A DNA stretch of 64,000 nucleotides from Thalassospira lucentensis (GCF_032921865.1 NZ_CP136684.1:2639001-2703000); one strand, 5' to 3'. Positions 53,199-63,600 are shown, counted from the stretch's first letter. Translations and numbers: made by a program. Notes: generated by a model not told the origin, from the sequence alone.

Positions 53199-54118
53199 AA
53201 GCCGTCAGAATTGATGATTACAATACGGCACCTGTCATCCGCGATATTGCCACACCGGAAATCGGCCCGGAGGACGTGCTGGTCCGGGTGGGAGCAGCAG
53301 CTCTTAATCCGCTGGATGTCAAATTGCAAAGCGGCGTGTTGCAGGGCTATTTCCCGCTGGAATTCCGATACACGATGGGATCAGATATTTCCGGGATGAT
53401 CGAGGACGTCGGCGCAAATGTGATCGGCTGGCAGAAAGGTGACAAGGTTATTGCCCGGCTTGATCCGGTCGCAGGTGGTGCCTTTGCCGGGTTCGCCTGT
53501 GTTCCGGCAAATTACCTTGTGAAGCTAACTGAAGACATGCCGCTTGAAGTGGCCGCAGGCATTCCGACGGCGGCGGGAACAGCGTGGCAGGTGCTGTTCG
53601 AGATGGGCGATCTTGGTGTCGGGCAGACCGTTCTGATCCATGCCGGGGCAGGCGGGGTGGGCAGCTTTGCCATCCAGTTTGCCCGTGCGGCCGGCGCGCG
53701 CGTGATTGCAACCGCATCCGGGGACGGGATCGACATTGCGCGGACATTGGGCGCAGATCAGGTGATTGATTATCGTCATGCTGATTTTGCTGAAATGCTT
53801 TCGGACATCGATCTGGTGATCGACAGCATTGGCGGTGAAACACAGCAAAAATCGTTTGGAGTTCTGCGAAGCGGCGGCAGGTTGCTATCGCTTGTTGCCC
53901 CGCCGGACGAGGCATTGGCACATGCGCACAATGTCAATGCGCAGTTTGTGTTTCATATGTCTGACGGGGAACGGTTGGCGCGGGTTGTTTCAGCGATACA
54001 CGAGAATAAAGTGAAGGTCCTGATCGACCGGACCGTGCCAATCGATCAGTTCGGCGATGCCTTTACCCGGCAAGCATCGGGCCGGGCGCGCGGCAAGATC
54101 ATTGTGACAATGGTTTAA
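53195..54118 (+). CDS. NADP-dependent quinone oxidoreductase-type reductase (MDR family)
   Basis: A 307-residue zinc-independent medium-chain reductase. The N-terminal part has EDVLVRVGAAALNPLDVKLQ and the GSDISGMIEDVGAN loop. The Rossmann motif is VLIHAGAGGVGSFAIQFARA, followed by IATASGDGIDIARTLGADQV. The end GRARGKIIVTMV is typical. It overlaps the cyclase gene, so the two likely act together on one small molecule. A terminator follows at 54125. Confidence 0.92.
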   Translation: MKAVRIDDYNTAPVIRDIATPEIGPEDVLVRVGAAALNPLDVKLQSGVLQGYFPLEFRYTMGSDISGMIEDVGANVIGWQKGDKVIARLDPVAGGAFAGFACVPANYLVKLTEDMPLEVAAGIPTAAGTAWQVLFEMGDLGVGQTVLIHAGAGGVGSFAIQFARAAGARVIATASGDGIDIARTLGADQVIDYRHADFAEMLSDIDLVIDSIGGETQQKSFGVLRSGGRLLSLVAPPDEALAHAHNVNAQFVFHMSDGERLARVVSAIHENKVKVLIDRTVPIDQFGDAFTRQASGRARGKIIVTMV

Positions 54119-54124
54119 TATGAG

Positions 54125-54160
54125 AAAACCGTGATGCAGACTGTCTGTGTCACGGTTTTT
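54125..54160 (+). terminator. Terminator after the oxidoreductase gene
   Basis: The 10-bp stem AAAACCGTGA (54125-54134) with TCACGGTTTT (54150-54159) runs into a T-tract and is 6 bases after the stop. Confidence 0.82.
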
Positions 54161-54182
54161 GTTTTCTAAGGATCGTCACTGG

Positions 54183-55412
54183 TCAGGCGTTGGCTTCGAC
54201 CCGAAGGGCTTTGTCGTCAATCGGCATATGCACGAGGGCGGCAAAGATGCCAAGCGCGATGGAAGCGATCCAGACGCCATCGAAACTGCCGGTCAGATCA
54301 AAGATGAGCCCACCCATCCACGCGCCAAAGAACGCACCGATCTGGTGGGACAGCATGACAATGCCAAACAGCGTTGCCATATAGCGTGGGCCGAAAACCT
54401 GCACGATGATGCCGCTAGTGAGCGGCACGGTTGACAGCCACAAGGCCCCCATCACCGCCGAGAACAGCCAGATGGTCTCAGCCGTTTTGGGTGCAATCAT
54501 AAAGATCAGAATGACCAATGCGCGCATGCCGTAAATAAACGATAGGCCCCATTTTTTACGCCATTTGCCGCCTGCCCAACCGGCGGTCAGCGTGCCGACA
54601 ATGTTAAACAGGCCGACAATCGCAAGTCCCTGTGCCGCAACTGAACCGGGTAACCCGCAAAGCTGGGTAAAGGTCGGAAGGTGGGTTGCGATCACAGCGA
54701 TATGGAAGCCGCAGACAAAGAAGCCGGCATTCAAAAGCAGGAAGCCACGATGTTTGCGCGCCTCGTGAAAGGCCGCGACCAACCCGGTCGGGCCAAGATC
54801 AACGCCCCCCGAATTGGGGCCGTGGGCCTCGGCCTTGCCCGTAAGTGCAAAGGCAAACGGCACGATGATCATTGACATGACGGCAAGGATTGCAAGGGCA
54901 GACACATAGCCGACACTGTCATTCAGAAACTGAGTTGTCGGGGCCATGATAAACTGGCCGACCGAGCCCCCGGCAGATGCCAGGCCAAGGGCGAAGCTGC
55001 GTTTGTTGGGTGGGAAGGCACGGCTGATGGCGGCCAGAATGACCGGGAAGCTGGTCGCACCGACACCCGCCCCGATCAGGAAGCCTGATGTCAGATGCAG
55101 TTCAAGTGGGGAGGTCGAAGTCCCCATCAGATACAGACCCAGCGCATAAAACAGTGCCCCGCCGATCAGGGTGCGGATTGTGCCATAGCGATCGGCAAGG
55201 GCTCCGGCAATCGGGGCGGCAACACCCCACATCAGGTTCTGAATGGCAAAGGCCAGACCAAAGGTGGAAGCACTCCAACCGGTGGCCGTCAGCATATCGG
55301 GGATAAACAGGCCAAGCGACGGTCGGATCCCAAGATTGACTGCCAAGACAAGACAGCCAGCGACAAGAACAAGCCAGGGAAACCATCTGGCGGAGCGAAG
55401 AGTGGGGCTCAT
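54183..55412 (-). CDS. MFS transporter
   Basis: A 409-residue major-facilitator protein with twelve membrane segments. It opens SARWFPWLVLVAGCLVLAVN and has the loop 2-3 motif-A type piece ALADRYGTIRTLIGGALFYA. Layout and length resemble the oxalate/formate-antiporter-like group, but the substrate cannot be told. It follows a LysR gene (55492-56445) on the same strand with 79 bases between, so that regulator may control it. Confidence 0.9.
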   Translation of the reverse strand: MSPTLRSARWFPWLVLVAGCLVLAVNLGIRPSLGLFIPDMLTATGWSASTFGLAFAIQNLMWGVAAPIAGALADRYGTIRTLIGGALFYALGLYLMGTSTSPLELHLTSGFLIGAGVGATSFPVILAAISRAFPPNKRSFALGLASAGGSVGQFIMAPTTQFLNDSVGYVSALAILAVMSMIIVPFAFALTGKAEAHGPNSGGVDLGPTGLVAAFHEARKHRGFLLLNAGFFVCGFHIAVIATHLPTFTQLCGLPGSVAAQGLAIVGLFNIVGTLTAGWAGGKWRKKWGLSFIYGMRALVILIFMIAPKTAETIWLFSAVMGALWLSTVPLTSGIIVQVFGPRYMATLFGIVMLSHQIGAFFGAWMGGLIFDLTGSFDGVWIASIALGIFAALVHMPIDDKALRVEANA

Positions 55413-55491
55413 CGGGCTACTCCGGAGCGGATTTCAATAATTGTTCCGATTTTGAACGCGATGGTGTAATGCGTCCAATTCATTCGGATTA

Positions 55492-56445
55492 TTATGCTGA
55501 TAACATTTGCGCATTATTATCTGGCAGCGGATCGGATATCGCACCGGCTTCGACGACAATTTTGCCAACGGTATCAATGATATCATCAAGATCGGTATTG
55601 GCCTGACGGCGGATCAGCATGATCCCCATATCCCAGTTCATGCCGGGAATATCAAGGATGCGAATGCGGTTTGCCGCCGGACTGTGCATGCAGAACCGCC
55701 GTGCCATGATGCCGTATCCCGCACCGGCGGCAACCATTTCGATCTGCAATTCAAGGGCGGAAACTTCGAGCACGGATTTGATCTGCACCCCGTTCTGACG
55801 CGCCCACGCATTGCCAAGTGCCCGGAAAGTACAGCCATCCGGCATCAGAACCATTGGATGTTCGGCCAGTTCGGCAATGTTTTTCGGGTGGTGTTTGGCC
55901 GATCGTGGTCCGATGGCAACGATTTGGTCATCAAGAAGCTTTTGCGCGCGCAGACTTACCGGAATATCTCGGACATCGGTCCCACCGATTGTGCCATGTG
56001 GACCATCCAGCGACAGCATGGCATCAATTTCACCCCGCCGCATCAGCGGCAACAGCTCGCTTGACCAGCCGCTTTTGATCGTAAGCGACATGTCAGGAAA
56101 ACGTGTGTGCAGGTCGCGCAGTTCACGTGCCGCCAGCAGAGGTGCCGCCCCGTGGCTGACGCCAAGGCGGAAGGGGCCCGTCACGGCATTGTTGCCGGTG
56201 ATGCTTTCGGTGAAACCGTTAAGGCGGCGCAAAAGATCACGGGCTTCGGCCAATGCACGATGCCCGGCAGGGGTCGGTTGCAATGGTTTCAATGACCGGT
56301 CAAAAAGCTGTGTGCCAATGCGTTCTTCAAGGCGCTGGATGCGGCGCGTGATGGCGGGCTGCGTCAGGCCAAGGTGGGCCGCCGCCCCATGAAAGGATTT
56401 TTCATCGGCCACGGCAATCAATGCCTGAAGTTCGCGGGTATCCAT
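55492..56445 (-). CDS. LysR-family transcriptional regulator
   Basis: From the Met at 56445, preceded by AAGGA eight bases away, the protein is 317 residues. The frame also reads 14 codons further, but without a ribosome site. The N-terminal DNA-binding part is MDTRELQALIAVADEKSFHG, followed by AAHLGLTQPAITRRIQRLEE. The effector domain covers about 90-300. It lies directly ahead of the MFS gene, pointing the same way, and could regulate it. The effector is unknown. Confidence 0.92.
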   Translation of the reverse strand: MDTRELQALIAVADEKSFHGAAAHLGLTQPAITRRIQRLEERIGTQLFDRSLKPLQPTPAGHRALAEARDLLRRLNGFTESITGNNAVTGPFRLGVSHGAAPLLAARELRDLHTRFPDMSLTIKSGWSSELLPLMRRGEIDAMLSLDGPHGTIGGTDVRDIPVSLRAQKLLDDQIVAIGPRSAKHHPKNIAELAEHPMVLMPDGCTFRALGNAWARQNGVQIKSVLEVSALELQIEMVAAGAGYGIMARRFCMHSPAANRIRILDIPGMNWDMGIMLIRRQANTDLDDIIDTVGKIVVEAGAISDPLPDNNAQMLSA

Positions 56446-56512
56446 AACAATCCATCCTTGATGCTGGAAGCGACAAGGATCGCGCAAATATACTTGTGAT
56501 GCAAGAAAAGCA

Positions 56513-57718
56513 TCATGCTGGATCTAGCGATATATTTGATGCATGTCTGGCCTGTTTCAGGGCATCGGCCATTTTCTGCATTTTGGTTTTGCATGCTGTT
56601 GCTGCCGCGGTATAGCCGCCTTCGCCGCCATCAAGAAAATGAAAATGCGCATCGTTGGTGACGGATGGTACGATGCAGGTCATCAGGGCGGTTTTCTGGT
56701 GATGCACGCCGAAGTGAATGTCGCCGTGCTGTTCGGCTTCGAGCAGAAGGTCTTCAATATCGCGTGACTGATCGGGTGTGCAATTGACCGTCATCCACAG
56801 TCCATCACCGAATTTGCGAAAATCGGTATTCAGTGCCGTATAGTCGCGATAGCGCACCGGATCAAAGCCGCCGACGGATTTCCCGGTTTTAAACAGGATC
56901 AGCGCGATCAGGGAAATATACAGCGCCTGTACCCATGCCTTGAAAAGCGATCCGCCTGGTGCGCGCGTTGCCAGCGCTTCAAGCCGCAGACCCGATGGCG
57001 GGAATTTGAATGCGGGTCCGGCAGCGGGGATCGGGCTGCTTTTACGCGGGCTGCTATCAAGGATGTCAAACAGCTTGGCAGCACAGACATCAAATAGAGG
57101 TCGGTCTTCGCCGGGCAGAACGATGATCGACAGGATTTCGCTATCCTCGGCAGCCTTGATCGGTGACCAGCGACATGACAGGCCGCTAAGGTTCGGCTGG
57201 GTCCCTGCGGGGGCCGGGGCAACGAGATTGTCCCCCTGTTTCATCTGGTCTTCGGCCCATTTCATGCCGCGCCCGGAAAACATCGCATAGGAAACCGGCG
57301 GTGAAACCGCGTAACGTGCCACCCTTACATTGCGCCCGGTTGCCCGAATTTCGGCAATCCGTATCAAGGCAACCCTCAGATCAAAACCAAGGGCTTCGTT
57401 CGCCCATGTCGCGGTGGCTGCAAGGGCATCGCGCACGGCGTCAATATGATCGGGCGGGCAGGCAAAACCGGCACCATCGCCGCCAAAAATAAAGGGATAA
57501 TCGGAATGGCCAAGCGCATTGCTTACCGCGCAAATTACCGAGGCCCCGACCATGTTGACATCCTTGAACCGGCCGGCTGCGACGGCTTTGGTCGATCCGG
57601 CAATATCGGATGTGCCGACCCACCAGTCATCTGGCAGTTCGTGATAGATTGACGGATCAAGAACCTTGGCGAAATCGTTAAAAACCGGGATGTCGAGATA
57701 GGGATTGTTCACAGGCAT
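56513..57718 (-). CDS. DUF3095 protein, class III nucleotide-cyclase-like
   Basis: A 401-residue member of DUF3095, a family related to class III adenylate and guanylate cyclases but with no known product. Cyclase-type signatures are TSDIAGSTKAVAAGRFKDVN and PFIFGGDGAGFACP, where Asp and GD would hold the metals. A membrane-like helix lies at about residues 255-280 (AWVQALYISLIALILFKTGK). It stands alone between the LysR gene and slyX. Cyclase activity is inferred only. Confidence 0.85.
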   Translation of the reverse strand: MPVNNPYLDIPVFNDFAKVLDPSIYHELPDDWWVGTSDIAGSTKAVAAGRFKDVNMVGASVICAVSNALGHSDYPFIFGGDGAGFACPPDHIDAVRDALAATATWANEALGFDLRVALIRIAEIRATGRNVRVARYAVSPPVSYAMFSGRGMKWAEDQMKQGDNLVAPAPAGTQPNLSGLSCRWSPIKAAEDSEILSIIVLPGEDRPLFDVCAAKLFDILDSSPRKSSPIPAAGPAFKFPPSGLRLEALATRAPGGSLFKAWVQALYISLIALILFKTGKSVGGFDPVRYRDYTALNTDFRKFGDGLWMTVNCTPDQSRDIEDLLLEAEQHGDIHFGVHHQKTALMTCIVPSVTNDAHFHFLDGGEGGYTAAATACKTKMQKMADALKQARHASNISLDPA

Positions 57719-57750
57719 CTCGCAGTTTCGCAGGGCCGGACTATGCCGCC

Positions 57751-57969
57751 TTAGTAATGAGGCGGCGGTGCATCATCTTCTGGTGATGTACGCAGGAAAT
57801 CAACAAGCCGTTTAATATCTTCGGCCATCAATTTGTTGCGCCGTTCCAGCAGATCAATCCGGTCCCACTGCGATTTGATCATGTCGGACATGTCATGCAT
57901 CGCGCTTTCGAGATGGGCAATATGGATTTCGAGTTCGTTGATGCGGGTATCGGGGGCTTGCTGGCTCAT
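57751..57969 (-). CDS. slyX: SlyX-family protein
   Basis: The Met at 57969 gives 72 residues, the usual SlyX size. The frame can be read upstream another 31 codons, but those do not resemble the family. The protein is one long coiled coil: RINELEIHIAHLESAMHDMS, then QWDRIDLLERRNKLMAEDIK, and ends with the characteristic PPPHY. The function is not known. It stands divergent to a methyltransferase gene. Confidence 0.9.
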   Translation of the reverse strand: MSQQAPDTRINELEIHIAHLESAMHDMSDMIKSQWDRIDLLERRNKLMAEDIKRLVDFLRTSPEDDAPPPHY

Positions 57970-58079
57970 GTTGGCGTATTTGCTCTGACTGCGGGTGGAA
58001 AACTTGCCGGGCTTCAATCCCTGTGGCAGGAGTAGGGAATGGACCGTAACACACATTGCCAAGATTGGTTAGCCGACCT

Positions 58080-58616
58080 GTGAGCGAATTATCCATCCTT
58101 GTCATTCTGGGCGTCGTTATTGCCTTGATCCTGATTTATGCGATCCGGCTGCGTGCGGTGCCGATGCCAAGTGGTCGCAAGGCACGAACGGAAATCATAT
58201 CCTATCTGCCCAAGGAACCCTGCCGGGTGACGGATTTCGGATCGGGTTGGGGAGACTTGGCAATCAGCATTGCGCGAGCCCGGCCTGACATTACCGTGAC
58301 AGGGATCGAACTATCGCCTTTGCCCTATGCGGTCAGCCGCATTCGTGCACGGCTCGCCCAGCTTGAAAACCTCTCTTTGGTGCATGCGGATTTCAGAAAG
58401 CGAGATCAGGACCCGGGGGATGTTGTTGTGTGCTTCCTTGACCCGCGCGTGATGGCAGATATCGGCGATGTACTAAATCAGCGTATGGTGCTCGGCGGGA
58501 TCGTAATATCGCGCGCCTTTGCCATTCCCGGCTGGCAGGCATTTGGCGAGGTCCCGATGCAGTCGGGGAGCGATATGCTTTATCTTTATCGGGTGGGATC
58601 GCATCTGTCAGGATAA
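58080..58616 (+). CDS. Membrane-anchored class I methyltransferase-like protein
   Basis: The GTG at 58080 is chosen; a TTG at 58056 is also in frame, and neither has a strong ribosome site. The product is about 178 residues. One membrane segment is near the N-terminus (SILVILGVVIALILIYAI). The SAM site reads CRVTDFGSGWGDLAISIARA, followed by VTGIELSPLPYAVSRI and later VVVCFLDPRVM. The enzyme would face the cytoplasm. Its substrate is unknown. Confidence 0.82.
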   Translation: MSELSILVILGVVIALILIYAIRLRAVPMPSGRKARTEIISYLPKEPCRVTDFGSGWGDLAISIARARPDITVTGIELSPLPYAVSRIRARLAQLENLSLVHADFRKRDQDPGDVVVCFLDPRVMADIGDVLNQRMVLGGIVISRAFAIPGWQAFGEVPMQSGSDMLYLYRVGSHLSG

Positions 58617-58633
58617 GGTGAAGCGCGGTTTGC

Positions 58634-58663
58634 AAAAAGCAGGGGCGCTTTATGCGACCCTGC
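58634..58663 (-). terminator. Terminator of the beta-hydroxyacid dehydrogenase gene
   Basis: On the minus strand GCAGGG (from 58663) pairs with CCCTGC (ending 58639) and runs into TTTTTG. It lies just beyond the dehydrogenase stop at 58673. The 6-bp stem and long loop make it moderate. Confidence 0.55.
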
Positions 58664-58672
58664 GTTTCGGCG

Positions 58673-59557
58673 TTATTCTTCTTCGTAAATCTTGATCAGG
58701 GCGGAATGGTCAAGATCGCCGCCGCCCATTTCGATCAGTTCTTCGTAAAGTTCGAGTGCGAGGCGCGAGAAGGGCAATTCAAGGCCAAGCTCGCCTTCGG
58801 AAAATTCAAGCGCTTGATACAGATCCTTGCGCTGGGTGACGACCTTGCCGCCGGGTTCGAAATTACGTTCGATCATGCGTTCGCCGTGCTTTTGCAGGAT
58901 GGCAGAATCCGCAAAGCCGCCGGTCAGGGCGGATCGCAATTTGTGCAGATCGACCCCGGCTTCGTCGGCCATGGAAAAGGCTTCGGCAATGGCGCCGATG
59001 GTGATGCCGACAATCATCTGGTTGGCGGCTTTTGCGATCTGGCCTGATCCGATTTCCCCGACATGGGTAACGCGTGATCCAAGAACGCCAAAGACACGCT
59101 GGACACGTTGGAAGTCTTCTTCCTCGGCACCGACCATGATGGTGAGTGTACCGTTTTCCGCGCCGTGTGTACCGCCCGATACCGGGGCATCGATCCAGTG
59201 ACCGCCTGCTTCTTCGACGGCATCGGCAAAGCGCCGCGTCGCATCGATGGCGGTTGTGCCCATATCGACAACGATGGTGCCTTCTTCCATACCATCAATA
59301 ACGCCGTCTTCGCCAAGCAGGACATTCTCAAGCGCCTCGGTATTTGCGACACATATGATGACGATATCGGCATCGGCGGCGGCATCGGCGGGGGTCGGGG
59401 CGGTTGCAACGCCCAGATCGTCAAAGGCATTGAGCGTTTCGGGATTTCGCGTATTGACGGTCAGGATCGCGCCGGCCTTTTCAAGATTGAGCGCCATTGG
59501 GCGGCCCATCAGTCCCAAACCGATGAATGCGATATTTTCCCCGGCAAGTGCGGTCAT
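58673..59557 (-). CDS. NAD(P)-dependent beta-hydroxyacid dehydrogenase
   Basis: A 294-residue member of the 3-hydroxyisobutyrate/tartronate-semialdehyde reductase family. The NAD-binding start is ENIAFIGLGLMGRPMALNLE, followed by the substrate-site motif DAPVSGGTHGAENGTLTIMV. The catalytic Lys lies in GSGQIAKAANQMIVG. The final part is DLYQALEFSEGELGLELPFS. The exact substrate cannot be told from the sequence, and no pathway partner stands beside it. Confidence 0.92.
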   Translation of the reverse strand: MTALAGENIAFIGLGLMGRPMALNLEKAGAILTVNTRNPETLNAFDDLGVATAPTPADAAADADIVIICVANTEALENVLLGEDGVIDGMEEGTIVVDMGTTAIDATRRFADAVEEAGGHWIDAPVSGGTHGAENGTLTIMVGAEEEDFQRVQRVFGVLGSRVTHVGEIGSGQIAKAANQMIVGITIGAIAEAFSMADEAGVDLHKLRSALTGGFADSAILQKHGERMIERNFEPGGKVVTQRKDLYQALEFSEGELGLELPFSRLALELYEELIEMGGGDLDHSALIKIYEEE

Positions 59558-59624
59558 AACGGTGTTCCTTCGTTTTGGCCAACGGGTGGGCCTTCAATGT
59601 GACGGTCAAAGCGATCAGGCGATC

Positions 59625-59651
59625 AAAAACATCCCGGTTCTTGGAACCGGG
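59625..59651 (-). terminator. Terminator of the TerB-like gene
   Basis: On the minus strand the 8-bp stem CCCGGTTC/GAACCGGG (59633-59651) with a 3-base loop is followed by ATGTTTTTG (T-run at 59625-59629). It lies between the TerB-like gene and the dehydrogenase gene. Confidence 0.68.
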
Positions 59652-59837
59652 CGGGCGGCAGTAAAAATGCAGGTGCGGCCATAACATGGCGGTCTGACAA
59701 AGAAAGCAGCAATTCAAGGCACTTGCCTGATGTTATGCGCGTTTCATTCGGGTTCCGTCACTATCGGCCGACGCTATGTCGTCGGAATGGAAATTATGTG
59801 GTCGTTCTGTGCTGTCTTCGCTTTTATCTTCACGGGC

Positions 59838-60251
59838 CTAGAATTCGCCAGGGCGGACATAACGCGCGGCCATCGCGCGTTCAATGGCTGCACCTACAAG
59901 GCGGTCGATATCAAGGCGGTGACGTATCAATTCGAGAATGCGAAGTTCTTCCTGGCTGATTTCGCTGTCAGACAGGACAATTTCACAGGCAAAGACATAG
60001 GCTGTTTCGCGCAATTTGCGCGGCAGGGCTTCGCGGATCATATCCAGCGTGCTGTCGAGCCCGTCTTCTTCGGCAAGTAACTTGGCACAGTCACGTGCAA
60101 CTGCGGTGACACCGTCATTGTCAAAGCCGGCAAAAATCGGAAGGTAACGAACCCGACGCCCCATTGCGGACAATTCTGCGTCGGTAATATCGTTATCCGA
60201 GGCCGAAACCATAACCATTGTGTAAATCAAGGCGTCCTGATGCGAGATCAC
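59838..60251 (-). CDS. TerB-like tellurite-resistance-family protein
   Basis: The GTG at 60251 is chosen because AAGGAG stands eight bases upstream, giving 137 residues. The open frame continues 32 codons back but looks non-native. The sequence is all-helical and TerB-like: ISHQDALIYTMVMVSASDND, then ITDAELSAMGRRVRYLPIF, and SDSEISQEELRILELIRHRL. The repeated D-x-I/E-x-E-L pattern matches TerB's acidic metal sites. The wider family is spread well beyond tellurite resistance, so a role in that is not implied. Confidence 0.86.
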   Translation of the reverse strand: MISHQDALIYTMVMVSASDNDITDAELSAMGRRVRYLPIFAGFDNDGVTAVARDCAKLLAEEDGLDSTLDMIREALPRKLRETAYVFACEIVLSDSEISQEELRILELIRHRLDIDRLVGAAIERAMAARYVRPGEF

Positions 60252-60465
60252 GATGATTACTCCTTTTCCGGGTGACTGACCGTTAACGGATATTCCCGCC
60301 GAACGTCGACGCACCGGCTGATGGCGTGTGACAACTCCGATGGACATAGAACCTAAGACGGTATTTGATCCCCGGCAACAGTTAACCGTTTAAATCCTCA
60401 CGATTTTAATGATTGCGTAGTGAAGTATGAGGCATCCTTTGGTCGTCGGGACACAGGGGGGCTTG

Positions 60466-60483
60466 CTACGCATTCATGCGTAG
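60466..60483. promoter_or_regulatory. Perfect inverted repeat upstream of the GGDEF-EAL gene
   Basis: CTACGCAT (60466-60473) and ATGCGTAG (60476-60483) form a perfect 8-bp palindrome with a 2-base centre, about 136 bases before the GGDEF-EAL start. A protein-binding site is likelier than a hairpin because the loop is so short. The rest of 60348-60618 holds no gene. Confidence 0.5.
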
Positions 60484-60618
60484 AGGCTGTGAACCGAAGG
60501 GGATGCTTAAAAAATTACAACATGTTAGCGTCAGGAACGCATCGCATTCTCTCTTGGGAATAAAATAGGCCTTTGCAGCGCATGGGGTAATAGTTATGGT
60601 CTCGCAGCGATAACAAAA

Positions 60619-63600
60619 ATGACGAATAAGCCGGGTATGGGAGTTATCATTTCAAGCAATGCTGCGGGAACTCTTGCGGCGTTGATTGGGCATCTTCGTG
60701 TACCGTCGGGGGTTTATGATCCCATCGGCGAGAGCCTTCTTGTCAATGCGCCGTGGGTGCAGACGATCTCGCCCGACCTTGCCGATGATACCTGGCAAAA
60801 AATCGATACCCATCCCGAAATTGCCCGAAATATTCGTGAAATCAGTGCCGAAGCCCTTAATGCCGTCGGCTATTTTTCGCGCGTTGATCATATCGACGGT
60901 CGCGATGTTCAGTTTTTTGCCTGGCAGCTTTCATTTTCCGAACAGGTTTATGTCCGCATCATCGCCCTGCAGGATGCCGATGCAACGACAGGCACCGGGG
61001 TTCTGATTTCCCCGCAACCGGTTCTTGTGGTCGAACGCGATGGCGGTTTGCGATTCTCGAACAAGGCAGCAGAACAGGCTGCCCTCGAAATGGGGCTGCC
61101 CGGTGCATTGTCGCTGACCAAGCCAACCGGACAACGTGCCCTGTTCGAAGAAGGGGAGGATAACGGCGACTGGGATGAGGTTCGAACGGTCCATTACGGG
61201 CAGCGGATTTACCAGTGGCAGCGCATGCCTTTGCCGACGCAGGATGCGATTGCGCTGTTCGGGCAGGAACGCACGCGCGAGGAAAGCTATCGCCGGGCAC
61301 TTGAACATGCCGTACATGGTATTATTGATCTGGCGGCTGATGGCACCCTGACCAGTGTGAACGAAGAAGCCGCAACATTGTTTGGCTATGACAATGTCCG
61401 TGAACTGCGTCAGGCCTATCTGACCAATCCCGAAAAGTTCTATGCCCGATCCGAGGATTTGCGCGATTTGCGCCGCGATCTTGTATCGGGCAACGGCATT
61501 CAGGCGCGCGATGTGGAAATGCGCCGTCAGGATGGCAGTCAGCTTTGGGTGCGGATCAACGCGACAGAAATCCGGGGCGAGGGCGGATCGCTTCTGGGGT
61601 ATAGCGTTACCGTTACCGACATCACCAAAAGCCGTCAGGCGGAATATGATCTGCGCCGTCGCCAGGAACGTTATCGTGCGTTGGTGCAAACCGCGGGCAG
61701 CGTGATCCTGTTTCTTGATAGCGAAGGACGCATTCTGGAATATAACCGCGAATGCGAATGGACATTCGGCTATTCCTGGATGGAAGCAGCGGGGCAGAAT
61801 TTCTTTGATTTCCTGTTGCTTCCGGGGGAACGCGATCAGGTGCGGCAGGCGATCAAGCGCCTGATTTCCGGTGAGATCATCAAGGACGAAGTCATTTCAT
61901 TCCGTCGTCGCGACGGCGAGATGCGCCTGTTGCAATGGAATGCGCGTGCGCATTTTGGTGAAGATGGGGACGTATCGGGGGTGATCTGCATCGGGCAGGA
62001 TGTGACCGAAAAACTGTCGGTCGAACGTGCTCTTCGCCGGGCCGAGGAAAAATATCGCGGTATTTTCGAAAATTCCGCCGAAGGGCTTTATCAAAGCCGC
62101 CCGCTTGGCGATATCCTGTCGGCCAATCCGGCCTTTGTGTCGATCCTTGGCTATGACAGTGCCGATGAATTGCTGGTGTCACAAAGCGGGTTTTCGCAAT
62201 GTTACCTGAACCCGACCAATCGGTTACGTTTGACGGGTAAACTGTTGCGTGACGGCGCGGTTCAGGGTTTTGAAGCCGAAATGCGCCGCCGGGACGGCAA
62301 GATCATCTGGGTTGAGGAAAATGCCCGGCTGGTCCGCGATGACAAGGGTGTTCCGGTTCTGATCGAAGGATCGATCACGGATATCACGGATCGAAAACGC
62401 AGCGAAGCCCGCATCCAGTTCCTGGCTCATCATGACGGATTGACCGGACTTCCCAACCGAACCCTGTTTCAGGAACGTCTTGCTGCCGCGGTCAAGCGCG
62501 GCAAGCATGAAAAGCGCAGTTTTGTGCTGATGCTGTTTGATCTGGATAACTTCAAGGACATCAATGATACGCTAGGGCATCCCATCGGCGACCTACTCTT
62601 GCAGGGGGTAGGGGAGCGCATGCGGGTGTGCCTGCGTAATGAAGATGTTGTCGCACGCCTTGGCGGGGATGAATTTGCCGTTCTGATCCATGATCCGGGC
62701 ACGGTCGAGGAAGTGACCCTTGTTGCGCAGCGACTGATTGAACGGGTGTCTGAACGCTTCATGCTGGACGGGAACGAGGTGCAGGCATCGACATCGGTCG
62801 GGATTTGCATGTTCCCGCAGGACGGGCGCGATGAAAAGGACCTTTTCCGCAATGTCGATCTGGCGCTGTATTGCTCCAAGGCCGAAGGGCGCAACCGGTA
62901 TCATTTCTTCGAGCCGCGTTTGCAGGTCGAAGTGCAGGAACGCAAGGCGCTGGAACGTGACCTTAGCCACGCGATTGAAAATGACGAGCTGGAGCTGTTC
63001 TATCAGCCGATCATTGATATCGCGAACCACAAGATCATCGGGATGGAGGCGTTGGTGCGCTGGTTCCATCCATCACGCGGGCAGGTGAGCCCGGTCGATT
63101 TCATTCCCGTGGCCGAACGCATGGGAATCATTGCCGATGTCGGGCGCTGGGTGCTCAATCAGGCCTGCAAACAGACCCGGCAATGGGTCGATGCCGGTTA
63201 TGGCGAACTGACGATTTCGGTCAATCTTTCGCCGCTGGAGCTGGCACGGCACGAGGATCTGATTGAAAGTGTCGGCGATGTTCTGGAACGGTCACGTCTG
63301 AACCCGACCCAGTTGCAGTTTGAAGTCACCGAAAGTGCGGTGATGGATAACCCGCGCGAAGCGGCGATCACACTTGGCATTCTGCGCAATCAGGGGATCC
63401 GGATTGCGATTGATGATTTCGGGACCGGTTATTCATCGCTGGCCTATCTGAAACGGTTCCCGGTCGACAAGATCAAGATCGACCGGTCGTTTATCATTGA
63501 TCTGGACAGTCGCGATGGCAATGCGGCAATCGTGCGCGCGGTGGTCTTCCTGGCGCGGTCATTTGGCATGGCGGTCAATGTCGAGGGGATCGAGACGGAA

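Noticed and set aside
60466-60618. Cyclic-di-GMP riboswitch ahead of the GGDEF-EAL gene
   Set aside because: The leader lacks the conserved GEMM core and only a palindrome is visible.
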